From: Acholoe squamosa
Taxonomy: Eukaryota > Annelida > Polychaeta > Phyllodocida > Polynoidae
DNA length: 64,000 nt
Assembly: GCA_949317995.1 (NCBI GenBank)
Contig: OX439043.1
Span: 3,650,501-3,714,500, forward strand
Direction of reading: 5' to 3'
The position numbers were made by a program, and so were the translations under genes. Of this stretch, positions 44,147-55,509 are shown piece after piece. Under the pieces are notes generated by a model, which was not told the DNA's origin, ran no database searches, and saw only the letters and a list, made by a program, of their open reading frames with translations. Numbering within the stretch: position 1 is the stretch's first letter; each line of letters begins with the position of its first letter.

Positions 44147-44860
44147 TCAGATATCTAGCCTTTTGAACAAGTCATAGAGCACTGGAAGCAGTTTGTCATC
44201 CTGTCTGGTCCACAGTCCATAAATAACTACGTTCCTGTCTGGGGAGCTTTTGGCATGTCTTACTGTCCTCATATTTGATAGGACCTGGCTGTAGGATGCT
44301 CTGTCATGCCCACCAAATTGCTTATTGGCTACTTGTCTAGTCAATTCATTCAAGTTTTTCTCATTCAGTCCTATTTTCCCAGTCAAGTGTTGTTGAACAC
44401 TATTCAAGGAGTCATCTATCTTTTTGACTTCCTGAGTCATCCTGTTATGCACATTTGTGCTAGCTGTACCAATGGAACCCTTAATTGCAGACACCTCATT
44501 AGTCAATCTAGAGTCCAGACTATCTACCCTCAGATCCACTTTGTGTATCAACTCTTTCAAAGTATCTTCCAATCTTTGAATTCTATTCTCACTGTCTGTA
44601 TGCTTGTCATCTATCTCACTTTCTAATCTAATGTTGTCGTCTTGTCTGTCCTTGAGCAGAGTCTCATATCTAGTCATGTCAGTTTTGATCGTAGTCATTA
44701 TAGTCTCATGTCTTGCCACATCAGCATCAAGAGTAATTATTCTAGTCTCAACATCAGATTGTGCTTGCTCAATATTCTCAAGTCTGCCCACAATATTAGA
44801 ATTGTGGACCTCCAACAATTTGGCCATTTCTGACAGAATGTCAACCTTTAGGACACTCAA
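44147..44860 (-). pseudogene. Coiled-coil and RRM-like part of LINE ORF1
   Basis: 237 codons open. Residues 1-190 are a nearly unbroken heptad pattern (LENIEQAQSDVETRI, RIQRLEDTLKELIHKV). Then come SYSQVLSNMRTVR and RNVVIYGLWTRQDDKLLPVL, the typical RRM start of LINE ORF1 proteins. The coiled coil would mediate trimer formation in a working element. Confidence 0.6.
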
Positions 44861-45596
44861 TTTTATCTTTCATTTCAGTCATTTTATTTTCAATCACAGT
44901 AGTGATTGAGGCCTCATTACTAGTGCCTATTTCTACCACTTCAACCTCGTTTTGCTGACTTGGTTGGCTACTTTCCAGTGTTACTACATTACCAGGGGAC
45001 AATACTCCAGTAACAATTATTTCCTTCCCTCCCCGATCCATTTCCAGTATTACATTACTCTCATTAATACTGAGCTCCTTAATTTTCCCAATGTCAATAT
45101 CATTAGACATGCCCCCATTCTCATTCTGCATCTCCACTTGTGTACCAAAACCCCTTAGGAGCCTTGAAATGTTCGATTCAGCAGCCTTTGGGCTATCCCA
45201 TGAGTTTTCTAGTCATGATCCATTACTGACAGTAACAAGATCTGTTACTCTTTTTAGAATACTGCCAGTGTTTAGTTCTAGCATCAATTTCTTATTTTCC
45301 AGTGATTTTGTCTGAGAATTTGGGGATAGAAATATGTCCTCCCCCTCACTACGCTGCCTTTTCAGTCCTGGCGTTTCTGCACCATTGACTGTAACAATCT
45401 CGCTGCCGATATCCATGTTGGGTTGGCAGTACACAATTTAATAGACTTGCTTTTATAGAGATAACTATGCTCAGATTTAAAGGTGCAAATGTAGAAGATG
45501 ATTGTCACTATTACAACACAACGCAGGTATCATGATATTGATACAAATGATCAGCTTTGTTGTGATAAGGTTAATTACGATGCTAAAGTAGTACAC

Positions 45597-46074
45597 TGTG
45601 GTGGTCCCGAGTCATCCTCGAGGTACCTTCGTGGTCCTCGTGGGCGACATCAAGAGCACCTCTCTTACCCGACGCCTTGGGGCGCTGGAGTCCAGCGCTA
45701 CGTCACCACACGGTCACGTGGCCCTCGACTCTGGTGTATATAAGGCCGTTGTACGGCCTTCCTCAGGGTCAGTCCAGTCGTGACAAACCATCGCGAGCGA
45801 TGGTTGGCGGCTGCCCAACTACCATGTTGTGATACTTCTCTGTGCTGTTGCACAGAGAAGGTAAATGTGGGTTGATAACTATAGACACTAGAAGGCTGTG
45901 CTAGTGGTCTAGTGTCGAGAGTGCTTTGTAGTTCAAACACTACTACCTGTAACTGTCATCGAGAACGGCTGATGCCTATGCGTTATTGACAATAAAGTTT
46001 TAACTGGAACCTGAATAGTTGTTCTTCGTTGTTTATCGAAGGATTCGATTAACCTTGAGGGGTAGAACACTACA
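45597..46074 (+). mobile_element. Solo LTR, probably Ty3-like
   Basis: A segment starting TGTGGTGGTCCCGAG and ending GGGGTAGAACACTACA. It holds a TATATAAGG promoter near 45737 and an AATAAA near 45990 in the right order for an LTR read on the + strand. No internal region is attached. It lies just beyond the 5' end of the LINE-like element on its left. Old copy, likely a recombination remnant. Confidence 0.55.
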
Positions 46075-46166
46075 TATGCATGATACACAAAATTGTCAAT
46101 GGACTTGGCAAACCCCTTATTATTATTGATTTTCCTTCCTTAAACCTCGTGCAGAGACGAGTAGGA

Positions 46167-46800
46167 ATGTGGGGATTTGTTAATGGACTATTCTGGGTAT
46201 TATTCATTATTTTACACATTTATTAAATTCTTCGCCACACACGCTCAGGCCCTGCTCACAAGCTTACAGCTCATCCCCCCCCCAGTGTGTACAGTGAGCT
46301 GCTCTTACTGGGAGTATCACAACATACCGACATACCTGTGGACGCGTTTCTGGGATGCAGGGAAATTCCACAATCTCCCTTCACCCTGATTGGTCCACAT
46401 ATAAATAGAATCATTACCGGGTATGACAGCGCTTCAGATCTGACCAGATCCAACCAGACCTGACCAGATCTGACCTGCTCCTACCGGTACATTTCATCAC
46501 CCTGTGAGCTGCTGACCTAGGTATATAAGACCCGGTGAGCAGCTCCCAGTCATCTATTCTATCTCTCTTATTCTACACACAACCTCCCTAGTATCTAGAA
46601 CCTACGACAGGTTGAGCTACAAGCTTAGGGGCAGAGCCTGCACGCTGGCGAGTGTATCATTGTTACCACCTATTTGTACACTCTGTCATCATGCAATAAA
46701 CAAGGATCAAAGAACTTCTCTGGATTCAATGTTCATTACAACATCAACTTGTAACAGTTCGTTGACAATAACATCAACACATAGAATCTCGTATTTCTTC
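46167..46800 (+). mobile_element. Second LTR-like segment
   Basis: It starts near TGTGGGGATTTG and has CACATATAAATAG and GGTATATAAGACCCGG promoter-like sites and AATAAACAAGG near 46696. Repeated ACCAGATC/GACCAGA phrases occur near 46440-46475. Boundaries are approximate and the family is not assigned. It adjoins the truncated endonuclease fragment at 46850, so it may have interrupted that element. Confidence 0.4.
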
Positions 46801-46849
46801 TCTATCATCGATGAGTGTAAGTCTACAGAGGCAATAAAAGTGTCTCGCA

Positions 46850-47095
46850 TTATATCATTAAGCCTCCACTATCCTTAAGCCGTGATGGGAATCTATCAAA
46901 CCTTAAATATTGGTATCCAGGTACATGTAAATCAACATCTTTGTGGGTGGGGTTAAGCCATGTTTCAACAAAACCTGTGATATCTACTGCACTTACAAGT
47001 TTAAAGGCATCAACTCGCTTTTTATAAATAGACCTTGCATTGGCACATATCAATAGGAGACCCTTCTTATTGACAACATCATGTAAGTAAGTCAT
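46850..47095 (-). pseudogene. LINE ORF2 fragment, start of the endonuclease domain
   Basis: KGLLLICANARSIYKKRVDA, AVDITGFVETWLNPTH and LHVPGYQYLRFDR match the opening of APE-type endonucleases (N-A-RS, ETWL, Y-x-x-x-R-x-DR). It stops after GGLMI, at a stop codon near the LTR-like segment. Compare the shorter fragment at 39261. Confidence 0.7.
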
Positions 47096-48474
47096 GTTTG
47101 TATAACAATAGAGTTATGTAACATACCAAAGATGGGTGAGGTGAGGTGATACCTAGTGAGTAGAGTGTATACATGTATAGTCTACTTAGGTATGACAGGG
47201 GAGTGCAACGCACTCCATTTATTAAGTGAGTACCCATATATGTGAAAATACCTTTAAATTGTAAAAGTATGTACAAGATATAGTGTATTAGTAGTGAAAC
47301 AATAATAATGTAATCAATGTTAGACAGTGTAACGGAATAGTGATAGCCTGAGGTAACCGCCTCTGTAGGGTAATTCAATTTGACCTAGTGCCTCAGCAGG
47401 CAATCGACATCAGCTGATTCTTACATAACCATTGGGAGCATCTAGACTATGGTAGTGCCTCAGTTGCCCCTTCTTTGGTCATGCTCTAAATATATCCAAG
47501 TAGATATAGTCATTGTAATATGTCTCACCTATACTAGCATACTGGGGAGGGGGGGGGGGCAGGTCGCAGGAGTTTAGTTCATAGTCACATTGTAACTGAT
47601 ATATCCTTATCAAATATCACCTATAGCTCTCAATGCATTATGCATCAACATACTATTTACAAGTACACAAGGGACAAATTAAATATAATGTCATGTTTTT
47701 GCTTGGCGAGAACAGACCAAGCATCCTCCTCTGCAGACTAATGGTTTCTTCACTTTTGTCTTTTTTTCCCTCTGAAGCCATGGGTGTGACAATTGGTACA
47801 GTGATGAATTGAGTGACCTTCTGTGGTGATATCATGTTTGCAGCCACGTGTGCTGCCTGGAGGTCTGCAATAGTTATTGGCTGGGATGATGGGGCCGTTA
47901 CTACTGCTTCATTTGTAGTCGCTTGGGTTGTAGCTGGAGCTGTCATAGCAGTTTTCTCCTCCTCAGGTGCAGTGGTGGGTGCAGGGGGTCTTTGTGGCGA
48001 ATGTACTACTGTGGCTGTTGGTGATGCCTGTACTGCTATAGCTCACATAGCCATTATCAGCTGGGGGCCGCCATTAGACCCCGATGGCACTATGACTAAC
48101 ACCTTCAGCCCCCGACTCCGCAGTATATGCCAGGGATGCCTCCCATTGGTCAATAATACAATAGCCATGTGCCGTATAGCTGGCGCAGCCTGTGAGGGTG
48201 TGGTTGGGGTAGTAGTATATGGAATTGTCTCATTTTCTCTGGCTCCTGATGGCTGGGGGTCATGCTTCTCTCTCAGTATACGCCTCACCTCCATCAATAC
48301 TTCTCCTCCCTGATTTTTTCCACTAAAGTACCTGTGCTGAGCAATACTTGTAAGAGTCTCTCATCATTTTCAAACTTAACGATGTTCAGTTGCTAGAGCT
48401 CAGCTTCAGCAATCGCCTTCCATGCAGTGTAGGTAAATACGCCCTTTCATCATCATATCTTCATAACAATTTAT

Positions 48475-48881
48475 CTTTATGTGTCAACTGTCTTGCTTAC
48501 TAAGAACAAAAGAAAGGTAGAACCAGACGAATCAACCCTTACACAGAAATCTGTGGGGGATGAGGTTCTCTTCCTTCATTATTATCTCGATCTAATATTT
48601 GACATTTTTTCTTGTATAAGTACTTTGTTGATTATCATTACACTGTTTACCCTCGTTGACAAATGCTATGTTCTTTTCCGGAGACCTCTATATATAAGCA
48701 TATTATGTACCCCAAATGTACTGTATGCCTATGAAATAAATATGTATTTTACTGGTAAAACTGAACATGCATGTACAAGCTCACTCATCGATGTATCAAC
48801 AACAATAATGATTCGCTGAATGTACTAGTATTATGAGATAATAAAGTAAATTCAAACCAAAAAAAAAAAAAAAAAGTGGAT
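48475..48881 (+). mobile_element. Poly(A)-tailed insertion, probably a retrocopy
   Basis: It ends AATAAAGTAAATTCAAACC followed by about 17 A, on the + strand, inside the NADAR coding part of the minus-strand LINE-like element. An open frame (48481-48819) has an LLIIITLFTLVDKCYVLF membrane-like stretch, but I do not recognise it. No clear target duplication was found, and the left edge is approximate. Confidence 0.5.
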
Positions 48882-48966
48882 GGTACCAGTTTGGCAATCA
48901 TTTTTGCACTCAGTGCATCCTTTGCATCTAGCACTTTTTGCATCTTCACACTATTGCCATGGTACT

Positions 48967-49317
48967 TTAACTTTTGATAGCAAAATCCTGCTCTACACTA
49001 TGGAACATTTTTCCCTCATCTTGTACTCGACACTTATAAAAATTGCTTAGGGGAGCAATATCACTATGGTAGGCAATGAAGGTGTCCATGATTATTGTCT
49101 TAGTGTTGGCTAACTTTAACTCATCAGGCAGTTCATTAAGTTGGTGATGTGGGTAGTACTTTCCCTTGTCGGTTAAGCCCCTCCCTCTGGGCTTCACATC
49201 TAGTCCTGCTTCTGTGGCTAATTTAGAGATAGCACTGACATCCGATTTTTGCCTTTTTATGTCTATGTTACCATCTTCGCCTAGGTACACTTCCCTGTAT
49301 TTTACTGTTTTACTCAA
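48967..49317 (-). pseudogene. NADAR-like N-terminal half in LINE ORF1
   Basis: IAYHSDIAPLSNFYKCRVQD then EGKMFHSVEQDF contains the signature of NADAR proteins (LSNFY ... F-x-S-x-EQ). After a frame change the sequence continues KYHGNSVKMQKVLDAKDALS, as expected for the family, up to the poly(A) insertion. Upstream is an unassigned linker with KYYPHHQLNELPDEL. Confidence 0.65.
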
Positions 49318-49959
49318 CTTGCCCTGGAGAGAATATTATCTCTGACGCTGCCCTTTACCAATACTATGATCATTGTCCTATTTTTACTGCTTGGAGGACC
49401 TTAACGGTAGGCATAATCGAGGTTGCAGTTGTCAAAAGTGGTGTCAATGGCATACAGTAATTTTAAGGCCTCTTCCCTTGCAGATTCACCTTGATTACAA
49501 ATGAACCCCTCTACTACAAGGTGCCTACTACGCTTTGTACTGTGATCAACCATGCTAATTATGTCTTTATTCTTCTCAATGTCTACCACATTAACCCGGC
49601 TTTTCCTCTCATTCTATGTCAATCTTTCTTACAGCGACTTTACCTCACCTTTTAGTTTGACCTTTTCCCCTGTCAATGTTGACACCTGGCCCTGCAGAAA
49701 CTTTAAAGAGGTTGTTAGGCTGTCAGTTTCTTGGAGTAAGTATTGTAAGGTGTTACCCATTCTTTTGGAAGAGAAGGCCTCAGGATTAGAACTTTTCAAC
49801 CTGGTAGCTTTAGAGTTCAATAGGTCTTGGATTGTTTTTATCGAGTCTTTCCTCGCTGACGCCATGTTGTTATTGTTATTTGACCCTTTGTGTACTCACA
49901 CTGTCACTATGGTGGTCCGGCCGGCAGGCCTGTCGTCCCAGATCACGAAGTAAATTGGG

Positions 49960-51015
49960 TTACGGCGTTCCTCTATTCACTTGGTTCCTTTAAAACCATG
50001 CATTAAAGGTGCACCATTGCTTTACACACTTGTTGGCCCAATATTGGAGTCTTGTGATCACTAATATATACTAAGACGAAGGAAAATTCAGGAGCGTGCT
50101 GCCGAACACTTCTCTACTCATGGCCTGCCATACTGTAAGATTATGCATAGATACTGCATTAAATTGATGCTATAGATCCATGGTATCACCCCTTGAAATA
50201 AAGTGTTAAAAGGAATTGAGACCTTCCGAGAGAAGCAGCTTGGAGAGTGATGTTACCATCATGATTTACGACGCAACATCACGTCACATAGCAACATCAT
50301 GTTACCTGGTAACGTCATGTTACTAGGCAACATCAGTGGCGTCACAAAACAGGCCAGAATTTGCCAAAGATGCAGGCCATATTTTGCCGTGAGAATGGGC
50401 CACAATTTGTCGTGTAAAATTTGCCCACAATATGTGAGGGCAACCCCCCCCTAGTGCTGAAGGCACTAGTATAATGATACAAAAGGATTAAAAATGACTA
50501 CTTTAAGAAGAAGAATGATGTTATCGCATTGAGGGATAGAATCCCTGAAACACTCAATCGAAAACACTTAATTCTAAATATGTGATGTTAAATTACCACA
50601 TTTTTGTAAAAAAAAAACAACAACAGCTACATGTATACACGTGTAGTAGACAGGTTTAGACAATGGGGCATTTCTTTTAGGCTTACATCATAGGGTTGTT
50701 ATGGGCTCAAGGTGGGGAGGCACAAACCGGAAATCGTAATTCTAAGGAGGTCCTTGTAGTGCAGACTCGCGAGCATCACTGTCAGAGCAAATAGCCTCAA
50801 TCCAATTTTATAAACTAATAGTTTTGGCATAAGTAGTTCTACAGCGTAGGGACAGTATCCTTAGCCCTTTAATTGTTTCTAGTTCTATCATAGTTTAGAG
50901 TATGTAATCATGGTTTGTACGGCCTTACTTATCTGGATCGAGATTAATGCTAGATCATGTGACTAGATAACCTGTACCACGTGACTACGTGGACCTCTTG
51001 ATGTCGCACGCTAGC
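49960..51015. other. No gene seen
   Basis: Contains repeated CATCATGTTACCTGGTAACG and similar CAACATCATG phrases at 50270-50335. Otherwise featureless. Confidence 0.4.
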
Positions 51016-51019
51016 CGGC

Positions 51020-51285
51020 ACAAACAAGGGAGGTGGTGGTGGGTTTATGAGGGGGGTGTAAACATTTCAGACCCCTCCTGAGGGGGGGGGCTTAAAATTG
51101 TTGACCCCTCTTGAGGGGTCTGTAAAAATTTACCTTCTTTTTGGCATAAAAGTCCACTACTATAGATCAAAGAGGGGCCCAAAAAATATAACTGCAATCG
51201 AGGGGGAGCCTAAAAGGATTCAGTGCACCTGTGTGGAAAAAAATCCCCCCTTGACAAAATAATAATGACCACACCCACTAGGTAT
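51020..51285. mobile_element. Harbinger-like MITE
   Basis: GGGAGGTGGTGGTGGGTTTATG at the left (in part) and AATAATAATGACCACACCC at the right, with repeated CTTGAGGGG and AAAATT phrases inside. Related to 15465. Confidence 0.5.
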
Positions 51286-51289
51286 TACA

Positions 51290-52310
51290 ATAAGTGCTAC
51301 TGCTTCTTTTGCTTTGTCGACATACCAGTCATAACACTGGTGTGTGGCTCCCACTGGTGAGAACAGCTAGAACCTCACTCTACATCAAACCACACACTCT
51401 CCCAAGACAGGAGTTTCTGCCCTAAGGCATGGACTAGTTTTGGTTTCTATCCTACGATGCCAATTGTGGTGTGCCGGGGGCGGCTGAACCATTGCAAAGT
51501 TGGGGGGATATTGGCCTATGGGTCTTGGTCGGGGGTGAGTGTGGCAGTACATGGATTGGGAGGGGGGAGTTGCATCGCATTAAAAATTTGTATCTTTCTA
51601 TTAAAAAGAAAGTTTCATTGTAAAGAGAATTAAAGTCATTTTTGTTTCAAATGAAGAATGGAGGTCTGGGGGTATCCTCCAGGAGAATGTTGAAAAATGT
51701 GATGCCAAAAGCTGTATTTTAGTGCCTTTTGAGGAGAGCCGACATGTTCTTTAGTCCCTGTAAAGATAGCATACATGCAAACTCTAGATGGGAAAAATCT
51801 GAGGCCTTAAAGTGAAGAGATTTTTTTTGAACTGCCATTCATAGGTGAAAATGGGGGGGGGGGGTCAGGGGTATCCCCCCAGGAAGATTTTTGAATATCA
51901 AGAAGCCAAATAGTACATTCTGGTGCTTTTTGAGGATGGTTGATACCCTCACCACATAGATTGTAAAATGGTCTTTCATTGGATCGGGACAAAAATATAG
52001 ACTGACCTTAACAGATCTTAGAAGAACTGAGAAAACTGAGGATATTGCATGTATGAGATTATTTAAAGTAATACCCCTTGCAAAATGTCATTTCTTAAAA
52101 TCTACAGAATAAACCTCAATGATGCATTTTGATTCACTTTGGCAATTTTACATTTTCCACTCTTATTTACCCTGCCTGCGTACATGCCTAGAAATCAAAG
52201 ATCCTAGAGATACTAGTAGAACTAGGCTCCATGAAGTATGTAATTGCCAGAAACTACTTCACAGCAGAAATGAGCATCTCCTGTGTGCTATGTACCGCCT
52301 GTACCGACTT
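51290..52310. other. No gene seen
   Basis: Two G-run-containing segments (51480-51570 and 51840-51900) look like diverged copies of one another (GGGGGTATCC and GGGGTATCCCCCCAGG). No coding support. Confidence 0.35.
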
Positions 52311-52314
52311 ATGC

Positions 52315-52750
52315 TTAAGTCCTTAGGACTTGAGGCAAATTCTCGCCTCTCATATCTAGGATGCAGCAGGTTCTCAGAGGTTGAATTCAAGTCCTCAGGA
52401 CTTTGATGTCCTCAGGACTTTGATAGAAATTTTCAAGGACGTGATTTCAATCAAATAGTTGCAGGGACTAGTCTATAATGATATTGTCTGAGGGGTCCCA
52501 ACACTGGTCCATTCCCCAGGACTTGGTTACATATCCCCAGCTTCTTGACTTCAAGTTCTGGGGTTTTGAGATACAGCCCCTACAGTCCCCAAGACTTAGT
52601 GCTACATCCCACTTCACAACCCTCAAGGCAGAAAGTCCAGAGGACTTGAGATCAGGTCCTGAGGACTTGAAACCATGTACAGTGGCATACACTGAGGTGT
52701 CACTGTTTCAAAGTCCTGAGGACTTGAATTCAAGTTCCGAGGACTGCAGG
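52315..52750. repeat. Cluster of GTCCTGAGGACTTGA motifs
   Basis: At least ten copies or near-copies of CCTNAGGACTTGA or its inverse TCAAGTCCTCAGG, some as the palindrome AAGTCCTGAGGACTT. Spacing is irregular, so it is not a simple tandem array. Confidence 0.7.
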
Positions 52751-53487
52751 CTGACATCATTAGAAATTCAAAATGGCTGCCATATATGTTTATTTAAATA
52801 GCTAACCTGACGTATTAGATATATAGCCTTCTTACAGCTTTTTCATATTTGTGGAACATTGACGCCACGTTTCAGTTTTATTGGAGTAACAAACCCAAGT
52901 TGAATCTCATGCACAAGTTAGAGAGACCAGTGGTGCTCCCCCTACTCACTAGAGGGCCTTGATATCATCACCAGTTTGACGTGACATTATAGAGAGGACA
53001 AAAGAGGCCTCAGGGATCTGACGTCACTTACAGGTCACATGATTTCCAAACAGGTTCTATAGCCTCTTGTTGGGTGAGGGTCATGACTAAAAAGATATTT
53101 ATAGTAGCCAGGCCTTTGCCATGGCGTATATTTGAAAGCCATATCGCTTGTACCATAATAGCTTACATCTAAGAGGAAACAAATCCACACAATACGGAGC
53201 ACCCTGAGATTTTGGGTATTGCAGAAGAAAAAAAAAGGGAAAAGGAGCTTTGAGAAGATTTGACAAAATGTCCTCACCTCAGTCATAATGCATTTTGGTT
53301 GATTTTCGACCCTCTGTAATTTCCTTAGAATTGCTAAGATTTCAAGATGTTTTAGGAGTGTGGTCTTTGGTAATAGCTTACTGAATAGGCAAAGCATACA
53401 ATGGAAACTATTTGCTTTGGTGAGCACAGTCAGCGTGCTTTATAAGCATAGGTGAGTGAAAAATGGGCCATTGCAGTTTGTGAGAGT

Positions 53488-53682
53488 ACCATAGTGGCCT
53501 GTTTAAGCGCTGGGGTCTCAATAAGCGCCGGTCTCGAATAAGCGCCGGGGTGCAAGGGTATAACAAATCAATCTTACGCACTGAAAACAGTATTCAAATA
53601 GGCGCCTGTTTCAAATAAGGGCCAGGGGAAGAGAGATATTGAATTTAATGAGCGCTCGGGCACTTAAACGGGCCATTACGGG
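53488..53682. mobile_element. AAGCGCC-type MITE
   Basis: ACCATAGTGGCCTGTTTAAG at the left and CTTAAACGGGCCATTACGGG at the right are inverted. TAAGCGCCGG phrases inside link it to the nested element at 35651-35841. Confidence 0.7.
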
Positions 53683-53689
53683 ATAGCGA

Positions 53690-54060
53690 AGTGGACAAAG
53701 CTTCAGGGTGTTTGGGTCTCATAAGGCGAGGCAGAAATAGACAGGATACGAGTAAATCTTCTTATCTATGTCATGTTGTCTTAGTGAGAGATATTTCAAA
53801 TTCCATTTGATTGTCATAACAGAATGATTAAATCAAGATTTTATTTACATTTCCTGTGCTACTGCTGACCGTGAACAGTTATAAATGAAGGTGGCATAGC
53901 CACACACCATGCCTCAACATAGCCTTTACTAATTTTGCACATATTCATGAAACAATTTGATCTCTTAAAGCCACTTCCTTCACGTACAGGGTAAACATCA
54001 TTACACTCTTAGTCCCTCATCAACCTACTCACACTGGCACTTAATGGCACATCTCAGCTT
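53690..54060. other. No gene seen
   Basis: Unremarkable non-coding sequence. Confidence 0.35.
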
Positions 54061-54062
54061 TC

Positions 54063-54635
54063 TAACCCTTTAAGGGCTGCTGTTGCAGGATTGCATCATG
54101 CCCGTAGGTCAGCATGATACACCAATAAATTGCTGGAAGTTCTGCTCACCGGCACATCATTGAAGCATCATGCTGACCCTATGGAATTGTACTGATCCCA
54201 TAGGGTTGTCATGATGCTTGACAGAAGCCCTGTCAAGTAACTCAATAGGGGACCGGAGCGGTTACCTCGAGATTCAGAAATGGCGGAAAAATAGCCTCAA
54301 GCCGTGTCACTCAGACGTAGGTCACAATGATGAGAGATGGGGCAAAATTTTCTAGATATTTCAGTGGCCATACAGCTGCAATTTTCGGGATGAGACTTTA
54401 GTATTCTATGAGTCTTCATTATGACTCCATGCATCTGATTCCATTTTGAAAATTGAAGAGGAGTTTTGATGTAGCTTAAACTCCTAAATCTCTTCAGCAC
54501 TGTGACATACTTCCGTCTGGCACGGTGGCGTCATAAAAATGCTCTGGTTCAAGGATAAAAAGCGATCCCGCAGAAACCACTTCGGCTCCCTATAGACATG
54601 ATGCATTAATGCATCAGGGGCCCTGAAAGAGTTAT
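54063..54635. repeat. GCATCATG palindromic repeat interrupted by a MITE
   Basis: Left part 54063-54248 starts AACCCTTTAAGGGCTGCTG. The right part at about 54592-54635 ends ATTAATGCATCAGGGGCCC. Between them lies an inverted-repeat element at 54250-54592 with ends GGGACCGGAGCGGTT and AACCACTTCGGCTCCC. Confidence 0.65.
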
Positions 54636-54639
54636 ACCA

Positions 54640-55500
54640 AATGTGGGTGTGACTGAGGGGCACTAGAAGACATTTCTCAAGAAGACTGTGCCCTTCAAAT
54701 CATAGTAGGATCTCTAACTCAGATGCTGTTATTGGCTGGAGACCTGTCTGTATATGGGGGACATCATACAGGCAGGCCATGCCTAAGAAGTTACCAGTCC
54801 ATCATCCCTTGTTTTAACCCTTCTCACAAGAGGGAACTCTGGCACCCCAATGGTCAACCTGTCTCTTCTATTCAGATGTTTAGAACATAACTATGATTTG
54901 AGCTCAGAAACCATCAGAATTTGTCATCAGGCATGGCCAATAGGTATTATGCCCTCATCAATTACCTGCAGGGAACCAGCTTTGTGGCTTTCAAATCGTA
55001 GAGCCTATGTCACTGCCTTTCTGGTTCAATAATGGAGCAAACACATTCTGACCTTACAGGGTTGTGACACTATCAGAGTGGCAGCATTATGTCGCAGTCT
55101 CAGGCTTGCCCAGACTGTACTATGTACAGTCTGGGAGACTTGTTATAGATCCACTGACGTTGTAACAGGTTGAAGCAGGTGTTAAACACTTACCTATGCT
55201 GTATCCTAATCCCAGTAAACACATGATATGATTCCTGTAGTTAATCTGTTTGGTATGTGAACATTTAGGCATTGAGTAATTACTAGCAAAAATCTACTTG
55301 TAGGATATATACATGAAAAACATTAATAGAAATGTGCCAAGCTGAAGCCTTGAACTCTGGACCCTCCACATGCTATGCCAACTTACTACGACTGTACTAC
55401 AGATTCTGGTGTAGATTGCTCTGTTAAAAGGCCATCATGTCATTTCATTACAGGGCACCTGCACCTACATTTAAGAGAATATGTCATTCCCTTGGCTGCT
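54640..55500. other. No gene seen
   Basis: No supported coding frame or clear repeat ends. A short inverted phrase GCCCAGACTGTACTATGTACA then GTCTGGG (55109-55135) forms a hairpin. Confidence 0.4.
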
Positions 55501-55509
55501 TGTAAATTG

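Larger units (their letters stand above)
42411..45434 (-). mobile_element. LINE-like ORF1 region with coiled coil, RRM-like, NADAR-like and SGNH-like parts
   Basis: Read on the minus strand this is a decayed ORF1 of a non-LTR retrotransposon. In order: an acidic N-terminal part (45434-44841); a long coiled coil ending in an RRM-like stretch, RNVVIYGLWTRQDD (44860-44147); a second RNA-binding-like part, VPLMVCCSNSAIKSAIL (44099-43755); a NADAR-like C-terminal half with KFGQN, LLLATGSRLLVEG and PGKNLHGKM (43830-43507); and an SGNH-hydrolase-like part with DLIILMAGACDV and DGLHATGDVN (43220-42411), which ends in a run of Asp. The frames are separated by several interruptions. CR1-type LINEs are known to carry an esterase in ORF1; a NADAR domain there is unusual to my knowledge. 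Confidence 0.6.
46850..49953 (-). mobile_element. Second LINE-like element with NADAR domain in ORF1
   Basis: On the minus strand, in order: a coiled-coil N terminus (49865-49629); an RRM-like part, RHLVVEGFICNQGES (49589-49401); a linker and the N-terminal half of a NADAR domain (49317-48967); a poly(A) insertion (48475-48881); the rest of NADAR (WKAIAEAEL, LLSTGTLVEK near 48340-48440); a Pro/Thr-rich part (48297-47653); and the start of an ORF2 endonuclease (47095-46850). It is broken many times by frameshifts and stops. It parallels the element at 42411-45434 but is clearly diverged from it. Confidence 0.6.
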
